Shown in pieces: positions 1 to 11,937 of a stretch of 64,000 nucleotides of DNA. Position 1 is the first letter of the stretch; the number at the start of each line of letters is the position of its first letter. The stretch comes from Dendrophyllia cribrosa (taxonomy: Eukaryota; Cnidaria; Anthozoa; Scleractinia; Dendrophylliidae). The notes under the pieces were generated by a model. That model worked only from the letters and a program-made list of their open reading frames with translations. It ran no database searches and was not told the DNA's origin. The stretch lies in assembly GCA_024195265.1 (NCBI GenBank), contig JAJLRJ010000005.1, positions 23,564,355 to 23,628,354 of the forward strand, in the 5' to 3' direction. A program made the translations under genes and the position numbers.

Positions 1-1091
1 ATATGTTGATATCATCAATAGCTATATCTCCATAAATGCCCCCGTTTGTCACACCTTCTATGATGAACTGAAATGAGAGTTAAGCACAAAACCTTCCTTG
101 GGAAACATCATTGTAGGTTTGTTCTCCATTCGGGAAATGTTTTTGATATTTTTTCTCTAGGTATTCTAGGGCATTTTGTGTATGAGCAAAGATATTTAAT
201 ATTTTTTTCTAAAAGCCATCAAAATCGCCGTGCTATTTCCCGCTTTTAGCCAGTCTGGTACAGTAGCCGATTTTACCAGCACTGTTATAGCTAATGCATA
301 AGTTTTGATAAGCTATTTACAAGTGCTTTTATAGGTGTTTAGTCGCGGTATTGTCTCACCCTAAACTGTCGTTTTTCAGTTATGGGAACTTGTCCATACA
401 TCCATTGATCCCCTATGCTTCCTGTCCGGCTCCAAACTTGTGTTTCAGAGTCACTTGTTTTTATGTAAATGTTGAGTAATCCAATTTCACTGCCATACAT
501 GTGATACCAAAACTGTAGACAAAGCTGCTGCGTTACAACAAACCAGTCACTTTGTAGTCTGGCTCGCTCGCCTGCCTGTCTGTTAGATGCTTCAACATAG
601 AGATAATTACCTGTAACATAACATACATTACAAGAATGGCGAGTTTACAGTGCAGTGGTGGTTGTTGTCATCTTGTCGTATCGATAGAAAAGGACAATTT
701 GAATCTACGAGTCATTAATGTTTAAGCCTTCTTAAAATGTCCATTTTCGCAACCACAACTTGTAAAGTACCTATAATTTGTATGGTATTAATGCAATTGT
801 TGGTTTGTATTAGTAATCTCACTCCTTCGCTGCGTGCTCGATTTTTGATACATCACAAACTCTCGGCTACATGTAAATTGTGAAATAATTTATATGTAGC
901 CGATGATCTAAGGTATTCTTATCCTTTAGTTGAATTATTACTCGAATTATTACCTTCCTTGGTCAACATCGTGTGGTCAAATGAAGGCCCCGTATGTTCG
1001 GAAGGTGTTGGTCCTCTTCCAGCCGTCCACTGAAATTCACTATTGACATTATGACTTAATCCGCATAAACCATTTTCAAAATTACATGGTC
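1..1091 (-). CDS. Downstream host gene: exons encoding second MAM domain (runs off left edge)
   Basis: Three minus-strand exons, 954-1091, 360-610 and 1-67 (continuing outside the window), encode a MAM domain. The first gives a start of the type GPCNFENGLCG. The second gives the central beta-sandwich with LCLQFWYHMYG. The third gives the typical end, IEGVTNGGIYGDIAIDDI. All have AG/GT borders and their phases join correctly (1-1, 1-0, 0). MAM domains are extracellular adhesion modules. This one follows an LDLa-like exon at 16,574-16,684, so the intervening intron is about 15.5 kb, almost all of it the large transposon described below. The exon borders are my reading of the sequence. Confidence 0.85.
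611..953. other. Intron, nothing recognised
   Basis: AT-rich intron between two MAM exons. I see no gene, RNA or clear repeat. Confidence 0.5.
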
Positions 1092-1504
1092 CTAAAAAAA
1101 GCATAATGAGAAAAAAAATACTTGTAACTTTTCGATGGAAACCATCGCGTACGTTCCGCGCTCATCAATATAAATCTATTTTTTTTGCAAAGTTATGCAA
1201 TATATGTGTTAGTTAAGTCATCGTAGTTATTTCGGTAAATTATTATAACATGCTTAGTTTACAGCACAATTAATAGTTTTTGCACTTTAAATCCAAATAC
1301 ATAGAAAAAGATAAGACAATAAAAGGACTGCTCGTGCAATACAAAGATAAAGAAACGTAGAAGTCTTGATATATAAAACGTAGCGTGGCGTATAACCCAA
1401 CAGTAATATGTTGCCAAATTAAGGCATGCATGAGACAAATAACCTACATGTGTATAAATAATGTTCAGGATAACTAATTTGCCAATAATCATTATGTTTA
1501 TATA

Positions 1505-1637
1505 TGTTGTAGTTAATTTTTTAATTATCTCAGGTAATTTTTATTTTTCCATTGTTTTTGGGTATGGTAATATATGCTAATGAATTTGAAACAAAGGAAA
1601 AACAAAAATTACCTGAAATAAAAAATGAACTGCAACA
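1505..1637. mobile_element. Hairpin MITE (TGTTGTGG family), copy 1
   Basis: A 133-bp palindromic element with ends TGTTGTAG and TGCAACA, flanked by TA on both sides. The arms pair along most of the length. It belongs with copies at 14,161-14,289 and 62,711-62,858. The TA flanks suggest a Tc1/mariner-type source, which is inference. Confidence 0.6.
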
Positions 1638-2216
1638 TATATATCTAAATAGTTCACTATTTTATCCTAACTTGAACCCTTTGATAACAAGATGTGACGT
1701 ATTACCTTCAAAAGGGATCCGACAAGTAGATTTGTTTTGCTTTCCGCTCCTGTCCATTAGTTTTAAGCAGGCCAGGTCATTCAGCGGACATTCAGTTTCT
1801 CCTGAGTGGAACAGATAAGTACAGGTGTATTCAGTGCACTAGACGTTTTCATCCTAGAAGTGTGGATGAGACATGTTTCCATATATATGTACATTAATGG
1901 CCAAGCTTAAAGCTGGTTTAATTGCTCAATGGTAAGGTGCTTAGAGTCGGTAACTCAAAGCTTCTGGAATGTTCTAGTCTTTAAATAACTGTAAGCAGTG
2001 TATCTACTACATGGCTGTTTGTCACATATGTGACACTATTAGGACAAAGTATTGTTTATGTCCAGGGTCATGGTAAGTTTACGGTTTTGTAGAGTAGTTT
2101 GCAATTGAAACAAAAAAGTTAGCTTTTGCCTCGGCTTTCCTTTTACATTTGGTTAAAAAAACGTGTACCACTCTCTCAACGATGCAGAAGTAAAATCAAA
2201 ACATAACCAATTATCG
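1638..2216. other. Intron flank of the large transposon
   Basis: No gene seen. The stretch at 1,915-1,985 has a weak tRNA-like look that I could not support. Confidence 0.4.
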
Positions 2217-2222
2217 CACGTC
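2217..2222. repeat. Target site duplication CACGTC (left)
   Basis: The six bases CACGTC lie immediately outside the left terminal inverted repeat. The same six occur immediately outside the right one at 15,941-15,946. This defines the element borders exactly. Confidence 0.9.
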
Positions 2223-2685
2223 TATGGTGGCCTATGGCTATCATTCGAAATTTACCTCAAATTTACAGACAAAGACTAGAAAAATCGAACAAAAATTAAT
2301 AAAAAAAGAAGATTAAAAGTAAAATGGTATTTAAATCAAAAGTAAAAGGCATTTTATTTGAAGATCAAAGTAAAAATAAAACAAAATGAAAAGAAAATGA
2401 AAGCCAAAACAAAGTAAAATGAAAATGAAAGCAAAAACAAAATGAAATCAAAATGAAAGCAAAAACAAAATGAAAATGAAAATGAAAGCCAAAACAAAGT
2501 AAAATGAAAATTAAGCAAAAATCAAAACTAAAAGCAGTTGTACATAAAATGAAATACAAGTAAATTGAAAGTGAAATGAAAACAACTACCAAAAAAAATC
2601 AAATGAAATTAAAAGAAAAGCAAAAGTAAAATGAAAATTTCTAAGAGCCTAGAGCTATCATAGTATACCAGGATGCTTTGCACGA
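2223..2685 (+). repeat. Left terminal inverted repeat
   Basis: Pairs with 15,477-15,940 almost base for base. The inner part (about 2,370-2,640) is a purine-rich minisatellite of units like ATGAAAATGAAAGC. Its inner end lies 45 bp before the alpha-kinase ATG, so it probably holds that gene's promoter. TATAAAA at 2,722 lies outside the TIR and is too close to the ATG to be an obvious TATA box for it. Confidence 0.9.
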
Positions 2686-2730
2686 TGGCGTCATACACCA
2701 GAGTCCCTGGGACGAGTTCGTGTATAAAAG

Positions 2731-4032
2731 ATGGCGGAATGGAGAAATTTTAAGGAGAAAATGAAAGCGAAAAGAACCGATGGGGGAAAGGGGAAGAAGA
2801 AGGATACGGCTGGTGCATGGAATCGCGACAACGACACTTTAGTTGTGCAGCGACTAAGCGCGGAAGTATCAGGTAAAGCACAAAAATATTCAAGAATTGG
2901 TGCAAGGGTGTTCGTGCCCTACGAATACAAGGAGTTCACGATAGAAAACATTCGAAATGCCTGCCAAAAACACTTCGCAGTGGACGATACAATGACCTGC
3001 GACATAGTGGCAGGAGAACAGGGACCATCTTGCAGTTCCGTGAAGCAGATCCCGGACACTAAAGTAATTCATGTGCGTTTTGTCGAACGAGTTGCAACTG
3101 GCGAAGCTGATGAAGTTTATAGTGAAGCGACTCGAGCCCCTGACCATGGTGTTAAGTCGCCTCCAGCGAAAAGGAGATTTTCGGGGATGGGAAATGGCAC
3201 ACAAAACAGATCACAGCCTACGAAATCTGCACCAAGTCCAAGCAAGTTCGTCCCGAGGAGTGTTTCAGTAGTTGAAATGCTTAAACTAGGCAAAGAAATC
3301 GTGCAGTCGACAACATCAGTTGATATTTATTCCTTTGATTTACAGCAAATGTCATGGTCCAGGATACCACATTCTGTTGATTTCTCTATTCAAAAAGAAC
3401 CTTTTGGGACAGGAGGTTTCCGTGAAGCTTATAAGGCTACGAGCAACGCAAAGGGATTTGAAAATACAACTTGGGTCATCAAAAAGTATTTGCCAAAATC
3501 AATCAGTGACATCCAGGCGACAGGTCAAACAGTGGAACAACATACCAAGAAAGTTGTACAAATGCACTACCTTGCAAGAAATTTTGCAGGACGCTTAAGG
3601 CAAGAATTGCAAAGTAGTGATAACCTTGAGCTGTTTGGTGAAACATTAAGATATAACAAGATTTTTTTGGGTAAGCTTGACTCTGATGAGTATGTTACAG
3701 TCGAAGAGTATGTTGAAGGTTCCTTTGTCAAGCACATTAACAATAATGGGCACATTTGTGGGGACACTAGCAATCCTGTCTGTAATAAGGCTGAATGCCT
3801 AGCCCATTATTCCTTTGAAAGGTCAAACAAAGAAGTTATGGTAGTTGACATACAAGGGTGTGATTACTTCGTTTTTGACCGAGAAATTGCTTCAAAGGAA
3901 CTAATATCAAGCAAAGAATTTCTTTTCTGTACAGGTAATTTGTCAACCAGTGCTATAAACAATTTTATTGAAAGCCACAAATGCAACTGGTACTGTGCAC
4001 TACTCAAGTTACCTGAATGTACAAGCGGTTAG
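2731..4032 (+). CDS. Transposon-borne alpha-kinase (atypical protein kinase)
   Basis: A 433-residue uninterrupted ORF. Residues about 200-430 form an alpha-kinase domain (the eEF2K/TRPM7/vwkA family, Ser/Thr kinases unrelated in sequence to ordinary ePKs). It has a glycine loop GTGGFREAY at 226-234, lysines at 251-252, a VEEYVEGSF strand, and the catalytic set D373-x-Q375 and D383, with the 10-residue spacing known in TRPM7. The structural zinc site H359, H416, C418 and C422 is complete. Residues about 50-125 form a separate conserved-looking domain containing CDIVAGEQGPSC and IHVRF; I do not recognise it for certain, and a ubiquitin-like fold is possible. The first 30 residues are basic. AATAAA at 4,217 is a plausible polyadenylation signal. 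The gene lies wholly inside the transposon and converges on the transposase. It looks catalytically competent, but its substrate is unknown. A second in-frame ATG at residue 11 is an alternative start. Confidence 0.88.
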   Translation: MAEWRNFKEKMKAKRTDGGKGKKKDTAGAWNRDNDTLVVQRLSAEVSGKAQKYSRIGARVFVPYEYKEFTIENIRNACQKHFAVDDTMTCDIVAGEQGPSCSSVKQIPDTKVIHVRFVERVATGEADEVYSEATRAPDHGVKSPPAKRRFSGMGNGTQNRSQPTKSAPSPSKFVPRSVSVVEMLKLGKEIVQSTTSVDIYSFDLQQMSWSRIPHSVDFSIQKEPFGTGGFREAYKATSNAKGFENTTWVIKKYLPKSISDIQATGQTVEQHTKKVVQMHYLARNFAGRLRQELQSSDNLELFGETLRYNKIFLGKLDSDEYVTVEEYVEGSFVKHINNNGHICGDTSNPVCNKAECLAHYSFERSNKEVMVVDIQGCDYFVFDREIASKELISSKEFLFCTGNLSTSAINNFIESHKCNWYCALLKLPECTSG

Positions 4033-5508
4033 GGTTCATTGTGGTTATTTCTGCAGAGGTGTTTTCCCCAGAGTGGGGTAATCAGGACATGTTGTAAAAA
4101 TAATATTGAGGGTGAGGCAATTATCGAGCAAATAGAGTCACTTATAAGTAAGAGAGGCACCCTGCATTAGATGGCAGGTGGGTTTAAGTTGAGTTTTTGA
4201 GATCTAGGGTCAATTCAATAAAACCTTTACACTTGCAATTTACAAGGATACCTATTGCTTTCAACCTCCGAAACAATGGCTACGCTTGTAAAAGTTTTAT
4301 TAAATATGACCCCTGTTTCATTTTTAGTGTTGAAGGTTTATCTTCATTACAGAAATCAATATGATGCAGTTGTCGCTGTTTTCTGTTGTTCTTTTGTTGT
4401 TGATGTTTCGGCATTACAAATATACACTTGCGTAAACCTATAAAGTGTTCCAGTTTAAGTACCAATACCAGTTTGTGTGGAACGAAGCAAAGATTTACAC
4501 AGTCAAATACTTAAAATCTCGATCAGTTCTTTAGCTCTCCCAACTCTTTATCACTGAACAAGTGATAATATGTATTTAAAAACAAACAATGAAATATACT
4601 GGCATGTTATGTACCTGTCATGTTAATTATCACATAAGCCAGAACACAATAATAGGGGTGTATTCCTGCCTGATTATTAGCTTGAGGGCTCTGAAAACTA
4701 CCAGACAATAATTATATATCATTGAAATGTAATACACTTATCTTACAGGGTCAGTGGAAATCTTGTACAGGGAGGAGAGTTGGGGAGGGCTCGAGTTGCA
4801 CAAGGACTGACAAACTTTAACAGTGAGATTAAGTAGCTGAACTTGAGCCACATTTCAAGGTTGCTCAAAAAATATCCTAATGTAAGCTATGACCACAGCA
4901 TTTTATAGAATCCTTACAGTACTGTAAAGACATCTTAAAGTTAACTTAAAATTTGATTTAACAACAAGAAATGTAAAAAGTTCACAGTTGATATTTTGGT
5001 AAGTGAAAACAAAATAAAGGTGTCTTTAGTACAACTTTCTACAGACAAACACCAAACAGTGAGCACTCCATGCATATCAAATAAAGGGCTGAATGCTTAA
5101 CCTGCCTTAGGTCTACTTTTCCTGTTTTGTTTAGATTTGCTTCTTGTTATATGAAAAATGCAGGCTGCAATTTTTTTCTGGTACAATCATCATTTTTGGA
5201 TAAAATTCCATGAATAAAAATGTTTTCCTAGTGTCTTCAGCTAAAGCCTTTGAAATAATACCAAAGAGGGACAGCAAAGTAGTACACATCATAAGGGGAG
5301 AAACCTGCCCATTCCCATGGAATTTTCACCTGGAAAAAATTTGAGACTATATGTTTATGAAATGATTTTAAAATAATGCAAATCTCTGGAAATAGGATAA
5401 AAACAAGCTTGGTCTAATGTGATTAAGCCTCGCCAGTAAAAATGATCTAACAACATCCTGTTACAACTGCCTGTAAAGCTATTTATCTGACAGTACAATA
5501 ACATTGAG
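4033..5508. other. Spacer between the two convergent transposon genes
   Basis: About 1.5 kb of AT-rich sequence between the kinase stop and the transposase stop. It holds the kinase 3' UTR, with AATAAA at 4,217-4,222. No further gene is recognised. Confidence 0.6.
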
Positions 5509-7165
5509 TTACATGGTGGCTGGTAAGCTGAAGTGTGCCTTAAGAGCGGATGTCTGTAAATATCGAGAATCCGACGACACTGGCAAAATTTCGAATTTCT
5601 TTTTATTTTACCAAAAGAACCTATTTAGTGTCCTATTTTCGAAAATGGGTTTAAAAAGTTCGATTTCATTTTACTTTTTTCAAAATTTCGATAAGTCGAA
5701 AATTAGCATTTGAGTTCGCGGGTGCTTTCATGGACCATCGAATTTTGGCTATTTTGGACCATTTTCAAAACGCTCCTGTTATCGCAACATTCGGTGTCCT
5801 ACAATGCCTTTGACACAGTAAATAAAACGTCTTTTTAGCTTTCTTTTGCAATAAAATTTTGTCGGAAATGTTAACTTTAAAAATCATTTTGGTCTTGTAC
5901 AAAACACCTATCTTCGCCATGTAAACAAGAAGACAAATTTAAGGAAACTTCGAATTAGTAAAATGCAGTCTGGTACATGAGTTTAAGGCAAAAAAACAAC
6001 ACTACATTATAGCTGAATCTGTCTTTTATTTATTCTGAAATTATTTTTGGTGGCCCGTGAATACAGCGCTACTGAGAGATTTATCCGTGAAGGCTATTTT
6101 TAGCTTGACACCAACTTCGCATTCGATTTAATTGAATTTTAAGCACTGGAATGACGGCAAGCTTAAGAACGAAACAGCGAAATTGGCCCTAAAACAGGTC
6201 TTTAAAGCTTTGAAAACAACATTTACATGTTTTTAGCTATAATATTCATATGATTTTTATCTAGGACGCATTCAGTTAAAATGTAAGCTATAATCATATG
6301 TATCATTGATCGACTTTGTTGCCGACGTATCAAAATCCGGCATAAGTCTTTGAACAGTTCAAGGAATGTTTAAGTTAGCTTGTCTCGCCTTTTCCTTGTT
6401 ATAAGCAGCAGAAATACAAGGATTCTTACATAGATATCTCACAAAAACCATGGCTTGCTTGATATTACAGCATTTGATATTCGCAAAATGTTGTTACAGA
6501 CGTTTCGTTATTTACACACAGTGTACTCACATAAAAATATCCGATGACTTCCAATCCAAATGTCGCAGACATAAATGTACGAGAAAACATTAAGGACAGA
6601 AAAATATAGTCACATCTTGCCGTCCATTTAGTTGTATTAAGTGAATACAAAAGAAACCATCACTCGTAAATAACGAGAGGTCAGTGAAAGGCCATAAAAT
6701 AATTGGTTGCGTGACCTAGTCACGTTCACATGCACTCCCAGTGGACCGGGGAGCGAAAAAGGCCAATAATGCGGGCCGCATGAGGAAGGCTTAATTGCAT
6801 TTGACTCCCACAACCCCTGAACCAAACGGAAAATAAAGGCCTAAACTGAAAGAACTGATTCAATACTACAAACTTGTCATTTTTCCCGTGAGTACCCCTG
6901 TCCGTCGCCAAAATTGCCATGCTAGATGTGTACTTTCTAACAGCATACCGGTTATACCTAAGGGGTTTTCAGTTAGCTTTGAAGGGGGAAGGGTGTATTA
7001 TATCCGGGGGGCTTGTAAGCGGCATAAAAAAGCGTTTCGGAATGCGATAATATGAAATAAGCTGAGCGGACTAACACACAGCATTATTAGACTTATAAAA
7101 ATACGTTTTTCACTTCATTTCAATATTGCTCTTCACTATACATACCGTATACGTTACTAACTTTT

Positions 7166-8870
7166 TATTTATTAACTTTTTATTTATTATTATTACTAGC
7201 AGTAATCGGAGATCACGGAGACGCGTTCGAAGGAACTTCCGGCGGAAATGAGCCCCTGAAAAAAAACAATAGGGGCGGCCATTTGGAAGACCGTCTACCA
7301 AAAAATCTCAAATTTTACTGCACGTAAACCACAGGACAACCAACACGAAATTAGGATTGCGCGAACGCGATTATTATTATTACTCATGCGCAGTAAGCGC
7401 ATGAGGTAGAAAATGGGTTGCGTTTCTTTGTCTTTTTGTCACATTAGTGCATGCAAATTTATGCACGCATATATTATTACTAACCGGGTCGCAGGTCACA
7501 TAAAAATTCTACAAAAATGGCTGCCGCGCTCGGCATGTGCTTGGTTTTCAAAACCATAGTTTTGTCTTGTCGGAATAATAACACACATTCAAAATACTCA
7601 AAATGGAAAGAGAAAGCTTTAAAGAATACTCAGAAGCCGCTGTAGTGGGGAAAAAGGAGAGCTGTAAGCGACGAAATCTTGCTTCAAGTTTTATCAGTGC
7701 GGGGCGATCAAATCCGAAGAAGCGGAGTTTTAAAGAATTTTTAAGCAGGCGAGGGACTTTACCATAAAAGAAATTTCATTTTTCGGTGGGAATTTATGTT
7801 GATACCAATTTGTGATTGACTTTTTCTTTGTGTCATGCTTGTTATTCTAGACCGAGAAAAAGCTTTTGTGCACTCTAAACACAGAGTCAACGGACTGTCG
7901 CGTAATACAGTTTTTGAGAATTGCTAAAATTGAAAAATAACCCGGTCGTTTACTGATTTTAAGGATCTTTTAAAAGTAGTCTTTTCAAATGTAACAGAAA
8001 GCAGTCACGATTTGGGAAACATTAGACGCAAACTTGTTCGAATGTTTTCTTCATGAAGCCAGCCAATAATCATGGTAACGCACGATAGTAAATATAATTG
8101 AATTAAATAGCGCTTTCTGAAATAAAGTTTGCTTTCAAGATTTTTTGATTCGCGAAAACATTATGCGAATCATCTTTACGGATAAGAATGGCATTCTATA
8201 TACACAAGAAAAGTCGGAAAGTTTAGAAAACACTAGATATAATAAAGCAGGTTGCTTATTTAAATATTACTTTGTGACGTTTATAATATAATTCGCAGAC
8301 GCCAGCGCTGCGTGCTGCAATGAGGAAAATCGCCAAGCCTTCCGGAAGCAGAAAATCACTGAATCCTGATAAGCGGTTAACTCTTTTATTCAAGGGAAAG
8401 ACATTTTCATTCAAGGAAATACGAGTTTCATTAAAAAGTCTTGACCTTTAGAACAAATATTTTGGTACAAGCAGCGCACGATCGAATTACATTCCACACG
8501 AAATTTGCATATATGAAAGAAGTGTATTTGCAACAACACTTTGAAAAAACTGTGAAGCCTGGAAAATACTAATTCATGGCAAAATCAAAGCAGTTATTTA
8601 AAGAACTAGCTTCATAGAAAAATTTAATTTCGATTTGGACTTGAAATCAAACGGGGGGGGGGGGGGGGGGGGGGTCATGATGTGTCACGCAATATTTATT
8701 TTTATTAAAATGTTTCACCAATTTATAACGTTTGGGAAGTATTACACTAGTGTGGGTTTGATCAGAATCAATAAATTAAATATTCAAAGTGACTACAGAA
8801 AAATTGGTAGCCTCAATCAACGTGTCTTAGAGTCTCATGCGCATGAGTATAGGCTATGTTTAGCCTCTTG
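7166..8870. other. Core of the TTAA element, non-coding
   Basis: No protein is recognised. The part 7,615-7,960 is homologous, in the same orientation, to 51,268-51,995, marking a dispersed repeat. A poly-G run lies near 8,653-8,674. Confidence 0.5.
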
Positions 8871-9111
8871 TTTGAAATGGTTTAGTGTTCTGTTAAAATG
8901 TTTACATCAAGGAAATAAAGAAAAAAAGAGGCGGGCTAATATGCAGAGGGGGCTTATAACCGGAATATTATTTTTGTTTGGCTAACGTCGGGCATCCAGC
9001 TCACAGTATTTTGCGATTCCAGCGCCTTCCACAAATCACAAATCAGGGACATTTTTCTGGTAAAACAACTCTTAACACTAACGTCGCAATTTCAGAAATG
9101 CCGGTTATACC

Positions 9112-9147
<36 letters not shown>

Positions 9148-9290
9148 TTCCCCGCCCACTTTTAGGTCCATCTACCTGCAAACAAAAATAATATTCCGGT
9201 TATAAGTCCCCTCCGGATATTAGCCCTCCCCTTCTTTTCTTTATTTCCATGATATAACATTTTAACAGAACACTATACCATTTCAATTAA
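8870..9290. repeat. Inverted repeat with poly-C loop
   Basis: The sequence at about 8,870-8,985 recurs inverted at about 9,180-9,290 (shared motifs TTATAACCGGAATATTATTT and GTGTTCTGTTAAAATG). The spacer contains a run of about 37 C at 9,111-9,147. Confidence 0.7.
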
Positions 9291-9320
9291 AATGTTAGGA
9301 ACGTATACGGTATGTATAGT

Positions 9321-10187
9321 TAGGTTTAGACACAAGTTGCTCAGCAACGTTTTGGCAACTTTTGCCATTTCGGGCAACTTTTTTTTGTTTTACAGCCAAA
9401 AGTATTTTAATAAATATATGATTATGATATAAGAGCTTATTTATCATAAATATGACTCAAACATGACATAAAGAGTGCGTGAGCTCCTCTCAGCAGTACT
9501 AGTACCTGACCCTTTCTTTTTGGCTACTTAAATGGGTTGCCTGTGGTTTTTGAGGTCGCTCCGGTCAGCAGTATCACCAACAAGGGCAAGTTTTTCAACA
9601 TGGCTGCTCTTGTTGGAAGTTCAGAGGAGGACATTTCTTCGAATGAAGGTGAATCAAATGATCCTATCGAGAAAGCCAAAAGGCTCGGAGCAAACCTGAG
9701 TGTTCCAATTAAGGGCGCTATTTCAAGAAAGCGGAAAATCCAGACGAATCATTATTGATTCATTGGAGGTAATGCTTTGCTACAATGGCAACCAGAGGAA
9801 AAAGCTCTTGGTCCCATAAATGATGACTGTCTATTAGTATTACTGCAATGGCCTTTACTAGTATCACTGCTAAAGGATTCTGTGTACATAATACAACTGA
9901 CTATTGGGACAGTAATCTGGTCAGTTTTCGTTTGTAATCTAGTTTTGTTAAAAGAAAGAAATATGATTTTTATTAAGAAAAGTATCTATATCTGAAGAAA
10001 TGAATCACAAATAAAAGCAATTCCACATTATTTTTTCCGCGCCAGTAACTTCGTAGTGAAAAAAAGAAGGCAAAATTGGGGCAACTTTTCGGCAACTTTT
10101 TGGAAAATTGGCAACTTTTGAGCAACTTTTTTTTATAAATTTGGGTCAACTTTTAAGGAATGTTCGAGAAACTTGTGTGTAAGCCTA
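9321..10187. mobile_element. Small hAT-like element nested in the right arm
   Basis: 867 bp with imperfect termini TAGGTTTAGACACAAG and CTTGTGTGTAAGCCTA, flanked by the 8-bp direct repeat TGTATAGT (9,313-9,320 and 10,188-10,195). The undisturbed left arm at 7,130-7,150 shows the empty site. Repeated GCAACTTTT motifs lie near both ends. A 73-codon ORF at 9,537-9,758 is not recognised. Confidence 0.75.
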
Positions 10188-11937
10188 TGTATAGTGCAGA
10201 GCAATATTGAAATGAAGTGAAAAAACGTATTTTGATAAGTCTAATAATGCTGTGTGTCTCAGCTTATTTCATATTATCTTATTCTGAAACGTTTTTTTAT
10301 GCCGCATATAAGCCCCCCCCCCCCCCCCCCCGGATATAATACTGAAAACTAAACTGAAAACCCCTTAGGTATAACCGGTATGCTGTTAGAAAGTACGCAT
10401 CTAGCATGGCAATGGTGGCGACGGACAGGGGTACTCACGGGAAAAATGACAAGTTTGTAGTATTGAATCAGTTCTTTCAGTTTAGGCCTTTATTTTCCGT
10501 TTGGTTCAGGGGTTGTGGGAGTCAAATGCAATTAAGCCTTCCTCATGCGGCCCGCATTATTGGCTTTTTTCGCTCCCCGGTCCACTGGAAGTGCATGTGA
10601 ACGTGACTAGGTCACGCAACCAATTATTTTATGGCCTTTCACTGACCTCTCGTTATTTACGAGTGATGGTTTCTTTTGTATCGCTTAATACAACTAAATG
10701 GACAGCAAGATGTGACTATATTTTTCTGTCCTTAATGTTTTCTCGTACATTTATGTCTGCGACATTTGGATTGGAAGTCATCGGATATTTTTATGTGAGT
10801 ACACTGTGTGTAAATAACGAAACGTCTGTAGCAACATTTTGCGAATATCAAATGCTGTAATATCAAGCAAGCCATGGTTTTTGTGAGATATCTATGTAAG
10901 AATCCTTGTATTTCTGCTGCTTATAACAAGGAAAAGGCGAGACAAGCTAACTTAAACATTCCTTGAACTGTTCAAAGACTTATGCCGGATTTTGATACGT
11001 CGGCAACAAAGTCGATCAATGATACATATGATTATAGCTTAAATTTTAACTGAATGCGTCCTAGATAAAAATCATATGAATATTATAGCTTAAAACATGT
11101 AAATGTTGTTTTCAAAGCTTTAAAGACCTGTTTTAGGGCCAATTTCGCTGTTTCGTTCTTAAGCTCGCCGTCATTCCAGTGCTTAAAATTCAATTAAATC
11201 GAATGCGAAGTTGGTGTCAAGCTAAAAATAGCCTTCACGGATAAATCTCTCAGTAGCGCTGTATTCACGGGCCACCAAAAATAATTTCAGAATAAATAAA
11301 AGACAGATTCAGCTATAAAGTAGTGTTGTTTTTTTGCCTAAAACTCATGTACCAGACTGCATTTTACTAATTCGAAGTTTCCTTAAATTTGCCTTCTTGT
11401 TTACATGGCGAAGATAGGTGTTTTGTACAAGACCAAAATGATTTTTAAAGTTAACATTTCCGACAAAATTTTATTGCAAAAGAAAGCTAAAAAGACGTTT
11501 TATTTACTGTGTCAAAGGCATTGTAGGACACCGAATGTTGGAATAACAGGAGCGTTTTGAAAATGGTCCAAAATAGCCAAAATTCAATGGTCCATGAAAG
11601 CACGCGCGGACTCAAAAGTATCGAAATTTTGAAAAAAGTAAAATGAAATCGAACCTTTTAAACCCATTTTCGAAAACAGGTCACTAAATAGGTTCTTTTG
11701 GTAAAATAAAAAGAAATTCGAAATTTTGCCAGTGTCGTCGGATTCTCGATATTTACAGACATCCGCTCTTAAGGAAAAGAAATGCATCTACACATTCTTC
11801 AGGCTTTATTTCCTCAGTCTTGGGAATCAAGCGTTCACATTCCCCTCGAAATCTTGCATCCAGGTAATCATCATCAATTTCAAGTACTCCAGCATGAGCT
11901 GCTACTTCTTCCAGTTGCTCCTCTGAAACAGGCCAAC

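Larger units (their letters stand above)
5540..11772. mobile_element. TTAA-type transposon with long inverted arms, non-autonomous
   Basis: TTAA occurs at both borders (5,540-5,543 and 11,769-11,772), and the termini read GAGCGGATGTCTGTAAATA inward. The left arm 5,544 to about 7,165 pairs with the right arm about 9,290-11,768 once the 867-bp nested insertion is removed. The core (7,166-9,290) has no transposase that I can read. TTAA duplication is used by piggyBac and Kolobok; the GA start fits Kolobok better, as piggyBac usually starts CCC. It is inserted in the last transposase exon of the surrounding element. Confidence 0.85.

Noticed and set aside
1911..1990. tRNA-like stretch
   Set aside because: Some box-A resemblance but no convincing cloverleaf or B box.
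2365..2592. Identical small ORFs in 2,365-2,592 and 15,570-15,809
   Set aside because: They come from the low-complexity minisatellite in the transposon TIRs, rich in F, H and C; not a protein family.
2722..2728. TATAAAA as the TATA box of the kinase gene
   Set aside because: Only 3 bases before the ATG; it would require translation to start at an internal ATG, and the transposase side has no equivalent.
6465..6920. Peptides repeated at 6.5-6.9 kb and 10.4-10.9 kb
   Set aside because: They are translations of the inverted arms of the TTAA element, without any recognised domain.
9537..9758. 73-codon ORF in the small hAT-like element
   Set aside because: No recognised domain, and an 867-bp element is too small for a transposase; probably chance or a captured fragment.
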